This document shows positions 60,001 to 64,000 of a DNA stretch of 64,000 bases, one piece after another. Source of the DNA: Crossaster papposus (Eukaryota > Echinodermata > Asteroidea > Velatida > Solasteridae); assembly GCA_037893245.1 (NCBI GenBank), contig JBAIAA010000695.1:62001-126000 (forward strand), written 5' to 3'. Every line of letters starts with the position of its first letter. Positions within the stretch are counted from its first letter, which is position 1. The position numbers were made by a program, and so were the translations under genes. The notes under the pieces are model-generated. The model had not been told where the DNA came from and searched no databases. It saw only the letters and a list, made by a program, of their open reading frames with translations.

Positions 60001-60512
60001 AAGAAGTGTGCATAAGAAATATGTAAAGGGAAAGAAGTGTGCATAAGAAATATGTAAAGGGAAAGAAGTGTGCATAAGAAATATGTAAAGGGAAAGAAGT
60101 GTGCATAAGAAATATGTAAAGGGAAAGAAGTGTGCATAAGAAATATGTAAAGGGAAAGAAGTGTGCATAAGAAATATGTAAAGGGAAAGAAGTGTGCATA
60201 AGAAATATGTAAAGGGAAAGAAGTGTGCATAAGAAATATGTAAAGGGAAAGAAGTGTGCATAAGAAATATGTAAAGGGAAAGAAGTGTGCATAAGAAATA
60301 TGTAAAGGGAAAGAAGTGTGCATAAGAAATATGTAAAGGGAAAGAAGTGTGCATAAGAAATATGTAAAGGGAAAGAAGTGTGCATAAGAAATATGTAAAG
60401 GGAAAGAAGTGTGCATAAGCAATATGTAAAGGGAAATAAGTGTGCATAAGAAATATGTAAAGGGAAAGAAGTGTGCATAAGAAATATGTAAAGGGAAAGA
60501 AGTGTGCATAAG
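57072..60512 (+). repeat. A-only run, 111 copies (longest)
   Basis: 3,441 bp equals exactly 111 x 31 with no length variant. It holds paired AAAGGAGTG copies near 58,670 and 59,101, and six successive copies with G31 to T at 59,242-59,427. Confidence 0.95.
59242..59427 (+). repeat. Six consecutive A copies sharing G31 to T
   Basis: CATAAT replaces CATAAG in six monomers in a row (T at 59,272 and every 31 bp to 59,427). Elsewhere this variant appears only as isolated copies. Confidence 0.95.
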
Positions 60513-60548
60513 AAATAAACACATGATGTGGGAACAAGCCCTCGAGTT
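60513..60548 (+). repeat. Single B, TGGGAA type
   Basis: First of three isolated B units in the last 7 kb; 19 A to the next. Confidence 0.95.
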
Positions 60549-61137
60549 AAATATGTAAAGGGAAAGAAGTGTGCATAAGAAATATGTAAATGGAAAGAAG
60601 TGTGCATAAGAAATATGTAAAGGGAAAGAAGTGTGCATAAGAAATATGTAAAGGGAAAGAAGTGTGCATAAGAAATATGTAAAGGAAAAGAAGTGTGCAT
60701 AAGAAATATGTAAAGGGAAAGAAGTGTGCATAAGAAATATGTAAAGGGAAAGAAGTGTGCATAAGAAATATGTAAAGGGAAAGAAGTGTGCATAAGAAAT
60801 ATGTAAAGGGAAAGAAGTGTGCATAAGAAATATGTAAAGGGAAAGAAGTGTGCATAAGAAATATGTAAAGGGAAAGAAGTGTGCATAAGAAATATGTAAA
60901 AGGAAAGAAGTGTGCATAAGAAATATGTAAAGGGAAAGAAGTGTGCATAAGAAATATGTAAAGGGAAAGAAGTGTGCATAAGAAATATGTAAAGGGAAAG
61001 AAGTGTGCATAAGAAATATGTAAAGGGAAAGAAGTGTGCATAAGAAATATGTAAAGGGAAAGAAGTGTGCATAAGAAATATGTAAAGGGAAAGAAGTGTG
61101 CATAAGAAATATGTAAAGGGAAAGAAGTGTGCATAAG

Positions 61138-61173
61138 AAATAAACACATGATGTGGGAACAAGCCCTCGAGTT
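61138..61173 (+). repeat. Single B, TGGGAA type
   Basis: Six A separate it from the last B. Confidence 0.95.
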
Positions 61174-61359
61174 AAATATGTAAAGGGAAAGAAGTGTGCA
61201 TAAGAAATATGTAAAGGGAAAGAAGTGTGCATAAGAAATATGTAAAGGGAAAGAAGTGTGCATAAGAAATATGTAAAGGGAAAGAAGTGTGCATAAGAAA
61301 TATGTAAAGGGAAAGAAGTGTGCATAAGAAATATGTAAAGGGAAAGAAGTGTGCATAAG

Positions 61360-61395
61360 AAATAAACACATGATGTGGGAACAAGCCCTCGAGTT
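61360..61395 (+). repeat. Last B unit, TGGGAA type
   Basis: No B occurs in the remaining 2.6 kb. Confidence 0.95.
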
Positions 61396-64000
61396 AAATA
61401 TGTAAAGGGAAAGAAGTGTGCATAAGAAATATGTAAAGGGAAAGAAGTGTGCATAAGAAATATGTAAAGGGAAAGAAGTGTGCATAAGAAATATGTAAAG
61501 GGAAAGAAGTGTGCATAAGAAATATGTAAAGGGAAAGAAGTGTGCATAAGAAATATGTAAAGGGAAAGAAGTGTGCATAAGAAATATGTAAAGGGAAAGA
61601 AGTGTGCATAAGAAATATGTAAAGGGAAAGAAGTGTGCATAAGAAATATGTAAAGGGAAAGAAGTGTGCATAAGAAATATGTAAAGGGAAAGAAGTGTGC
61701 ATAAGAAATATGTAAAGGGAAAGAAAAGAAGTGTGCATAAGAAATATGTAAAGGGAAAGAAGTGTGCATAAGAAATATGTAAAGGGAAAGAAGTGTGCAT
61801 AAGAAATATGTAAAGGGAAAGAAGTGTGCATAAGAAATATGTAAAGGGAAAGAAGTGTGCATAAGAAATATGTAAAGGGAAAGAAGTGTGCATAAGAAAT
61901 ATGTAAAGGGAAAGAAGTGTGCATAAGAAATATGTAAAGGGAAAGAAGTGTGCATAAGAAATATGTAAAGGGAAAGAAGTGTGCATAAGAAATATGTAAA
62001 GGGAAAGAAGTGTGCATAAGAAATATGTAAAGGGAAAGAAGTGTGCATAAGAAATATGTAAAGGGAAAGAAGTGTGCATAAGAAATATGTAAAGGGAAAG
62101 AAGTGTGCATAAGAAATATGTAAAGGGAAAGAAGTGTGCATAAGAAATATGTAAAGGGAAAGAAGTGTGCATAAGAAATATGTAAAGGGAAAGAAGTGTG
62201 CATAAGAAATATGTAAAGGGAAAGAAGTGTGCATAAGAAATATGTAAAGGGAAAGAAGTGTGCATAAGAAATATGTAAAGGGAAAGAAGTGTGCATAAGA
62301 AATATGTAAAGGGAAAGAAGTGTGCATAAGAAATATGTAAAGGGAAAGAAGTGTGCATAAGAAATATGTAAAGGGAAAGAAGTGTGCATAAGAAATATGT
62401 AAAGGGAAAGAAGTGTGCATAAGAAATATGTAAAGGGAAAGAAGTGTGCATAAGAAATATGTAAAGGGAAAGAAGTGTGCATAAGAAATATGTAAAGGGA
62501 AAGAAGTGTGCATAAGAAATATGTAAAGGGAAAGAAGTGTGCATAAGAAATATGTAAAGGGAAAGAAGTGTGCATAAGAAATATGTAAAGGGAAAGAAGT
62601 GTGCATAAGAAATATGTAAAGGGAAAGAAGTGTGCATAAGAAATATGTAAAGGGAAAGAAGTGTGCATAAGAAATATGTAAAGGGAAAGAAGTGTGCATA
62701 AGAAATATGTAAAGGGAAAGAAGTGTGCATAAGAAATATGTAAAGGGAAAGAAGTGTGCATAAGAAATATGTAAAGGGAAAGAAGTGTGCATAAGAAATA
62801 TGTAAAGGGAAAGAAGTGTGCATAAGAAATATGTAAAGGGAAAGAAGTGTGCATAAGAAATATGTAAAGGGAAAGAAGTGTGCATAAGAAATATGTAAAG
62901 GGAAAGAAGTGTGCATAAGAAATATGTAAAGGGAAAGAAGTGTGCATAAGAAATATGTAAAGGGAAAGAAGTGTGCATAAGAAATATGTAAAGGGAAAGA
63001 AGTGTGCATAAGAAATATGTAAAGGGAAAGAAGTGTGCATAAGAAATATGTAAAGGGAAAGAAGTGTGCATAAGAAATATGTAAAGGGAAAGAAGTGTGC
63101 ATAAGAAATATGTAAAGGGAAAGAAGTGTGCATAAGAAATATGTAAAGGGAAAGAAGTGTGCATAAGAAATATGTAAAGGGAAAGAAGTGTGCATAAGAA
63201 ATATGTAAAGGGAAAGAAGTGTGCATAAGAAATATGTAAAGGGAAAGAAGTGTGCATAAGAAATATGTAAAGGGAAAGAAGTGTGCATAAGAAATATGTA
63301 AAGGGAAAGAAGTGTGCATAAGAAATATGTAAAGGGAAAGAAGTGTGCATAAGAAATATGTAAAGGGAAAGAAGTGTGCATAAGAAATATGTAAAGGGAA
63401 AGAAGTGTGCATAAGAAATATGTAAAGGGAAAGAAGTGTGCATAAGAAATATGTAAAGGGAAAGAAGTGTGCATAAGAAATATGTAAAGGGAAAGAAGTG
63501 TGCATAAGAAATATGTAAAGGGAAAGAAGTGTGCATAAGAAATATGTAAAGGGAAAGAAGTGTGCATAAGAAATATGTAAAGGGAAAGAAGTGTGCATAA
63601 GAAATATGTAAAGGGAAAGAAGTGTGCATAAGAAATATGTAAAGGGAAAGAAGTGTGCATAAGAAATATGTAAAGGGAAAGAAGTGTGCATAAGAAATAT
63701 GTAAAGGGAAAGAAGTGTGCATAAGAAATATGTAAAGGGAAAGAAGTGTGCATAAGAAATATGTAAAGGGAAAGAAGTGTGCATAAGAAATATGTAAAGG
63801 GAAAGAAGTGTGCATAAGAAATATGTAAAGGGAAAGAAGTGTGCATAAGAAATATGTAAAGGGAAAGAAGTGTGCATAAGAAATATGTAAAGGGAAAGAA
63901 GTGTGCATAAGAAATATGTAAAGGGAAAGAAGTGTGCATAAGAAATATGTAAAGGGAAAGAAGTGTGCATAAGAAATATGTAAAGGGAAAGAAGTGTGCA
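61396..64000 (+). repeat. Right-edge A run, about 84 copies
   Basis: All A. One copy at 61,706-61,741 is 5 bp longer (GGGAAAGAAAAGAAGTG). After it, from 61,742 to the window end (about 73 copies), I see no variant at all. Confidence 0.95.
61742..61772 (+). repeat. Reference A monomer (31 bp)
   Basis: This is a clean copy of the commonest unit. It has 15 A, 9 G, 6 T and 1 C, so 24 of 31 bases on this strand are purines. It has a 13-base uninterrupted purine tract (AAAGGGAAAGAAG, unit positions 9-21) and no CpG. The plus strand has TAA at two places in the unit. The minus strand has no stop codon in any frame, including across A-A junctions. Common single-base variants include G31 to A or T, one G of GGG to C or A, GAAG to AAAG, and TGTGC to TGTAC. 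Confidence 0.97.

Larger units (their letters stand above)
1..64000 (+). repeat. Two-unit (31 bp + 36 bp) satellite array filling the window
   Basis: Every base can be assigned to one of two tandem units in a single orientation. Unit A (31 bp) holds AAATATGT, then AAAGGGAAAGAAG, then TGTGCATAAG. Unit B (36 bp) holds AAATAAACACATGATG, GTGGGAACAAG and CCCTCGAGTT. Counting B units by eye gives 211 full copies plus one truncated copy; the rest corresponds to about 1,820 A copies. Distances between B units fit n x 31 + m x 36 bp exactly, apart from a few monomers with small indels. No inversion, foreign insertion or single-copy spacer was seen. The array runs off both ends, so its true length exceeds 64 kb. 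No function is shown by the sequence; a structural, heterochromatic role is an inference from the general behaviour of long satellites. Confidence 0.98.

Noticed and set aside
57003-63908. Long minus-strand open reading frames (up to 2,301 codons) as genes
   Set aside because: They overlap in all three frames, start only at TTG-type codons inside B or at in-unit ATG, and simply translate the satellite. The stop-free unit explains their length; there is no domain, no promoter and no change of composition.
1-64000. Telomeric repeat or subtelomeric telomere-like DNA
   Set aside because: No TTAGGG, TTTAGGG or TTAGG run exists; the single GGG per A is set in a 31-bp unit.
1-64000. CENP-B box
   Set aside because: Neither unit contains the core pattern TTCG...A..CGGGA of the CENP-B box; the TCGGGA in some B units lacks the rest of the motif.
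1-64000. G-quadruplex array
   Set aside because: GGG tracts occur once per 31 bp, so loops would be 28 bases, too long for ordinary quadruplexes.
1-64000. Chicken W-chromosome XhoI repeat family
   Set aside because: That family is known for XhoI sites and roughly 21-bp internal repeats with A and T tracts. Here the units are 31 and 36 bp and no T-tract partner is present, so the shared XhoI site is not evidence of kinship.
1-64000. Entire window as an assembly artefact
   Set aside because: Ordered subtypes, nested periods and private variants are hard to produce by misassembly. Collapse or false expansion of single segments (notably 61.7-64 kb) cannot be excluded without reads.

Overview
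The whole 64,000-base window is one uninterrupted satellite DNA array. I see no gene, RNA gene, transposable element, or stretch of single-copy DNA, and neither end of the array is reached. Two units make up the array, always in the same orientation. Unit A is 31 bp, about 1,820 copies, 32% GC, carrying AAAGGGAAAGAAG followed by TGTGCATAAG. Unit B is 36 bp, about 211 full copies plus one truncated copy, 42% GC, carrying AAATAAACACATGATG, then GTGGGAACAAG, then CCCTCGAGTT. B always has at least one A on each side, so neighbouring B units are at closest 67 bp apart (B+A).

An array of this length, with nested higher-order repeats and no coding content, points to a eukaryotic chromosome in a heterochromatic setting (centromeric, pericentromeric, subtelomeric or sex/B chromosome). 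Nothing in the sequence fixes the species or the chromosomal position. I do not recognise the monomer as a named satellite family.

Layout. (1) 1-6 kb: pure A runs with clusters of three B. (2) 6-15.8 kb: clusters of two, four and five B, ending in a 69-copy A run. (3) 15.8-28 kb: a rhythm of one B, then a five-B cluster, duplicated at periods of 1,270, 2,668, 929 and 720 bp. (4) 28-35 kb: a 2,045-bp higher-order repeat. (5) 35-47.5 kb: a 992-bp A-only repeat, CACACG-type B pairs, and a 1,723-bp repeat. (6) 47.7-57.1 kb: three copies of a roughly 2.2-kb higher-order repeat. (7) 57-64 kb: almost only A, with the last 2.26 kb free of any variant I can see.

B units come in point-mutation subtypes that hold fixed places inside the clusters (for example TCGGGA first, GATTTGGG fourth, GGGAAAAAG last of four). 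They therefore act as markers of how the array was copied. Large blocks recur tandemly and at a distance; a 2,462-bp block at 7,280 recurs at 26,131. All long open reading frames lie on the minus strand and are by-products of a stop-free 31-bp unit; none is annotated as a gene.
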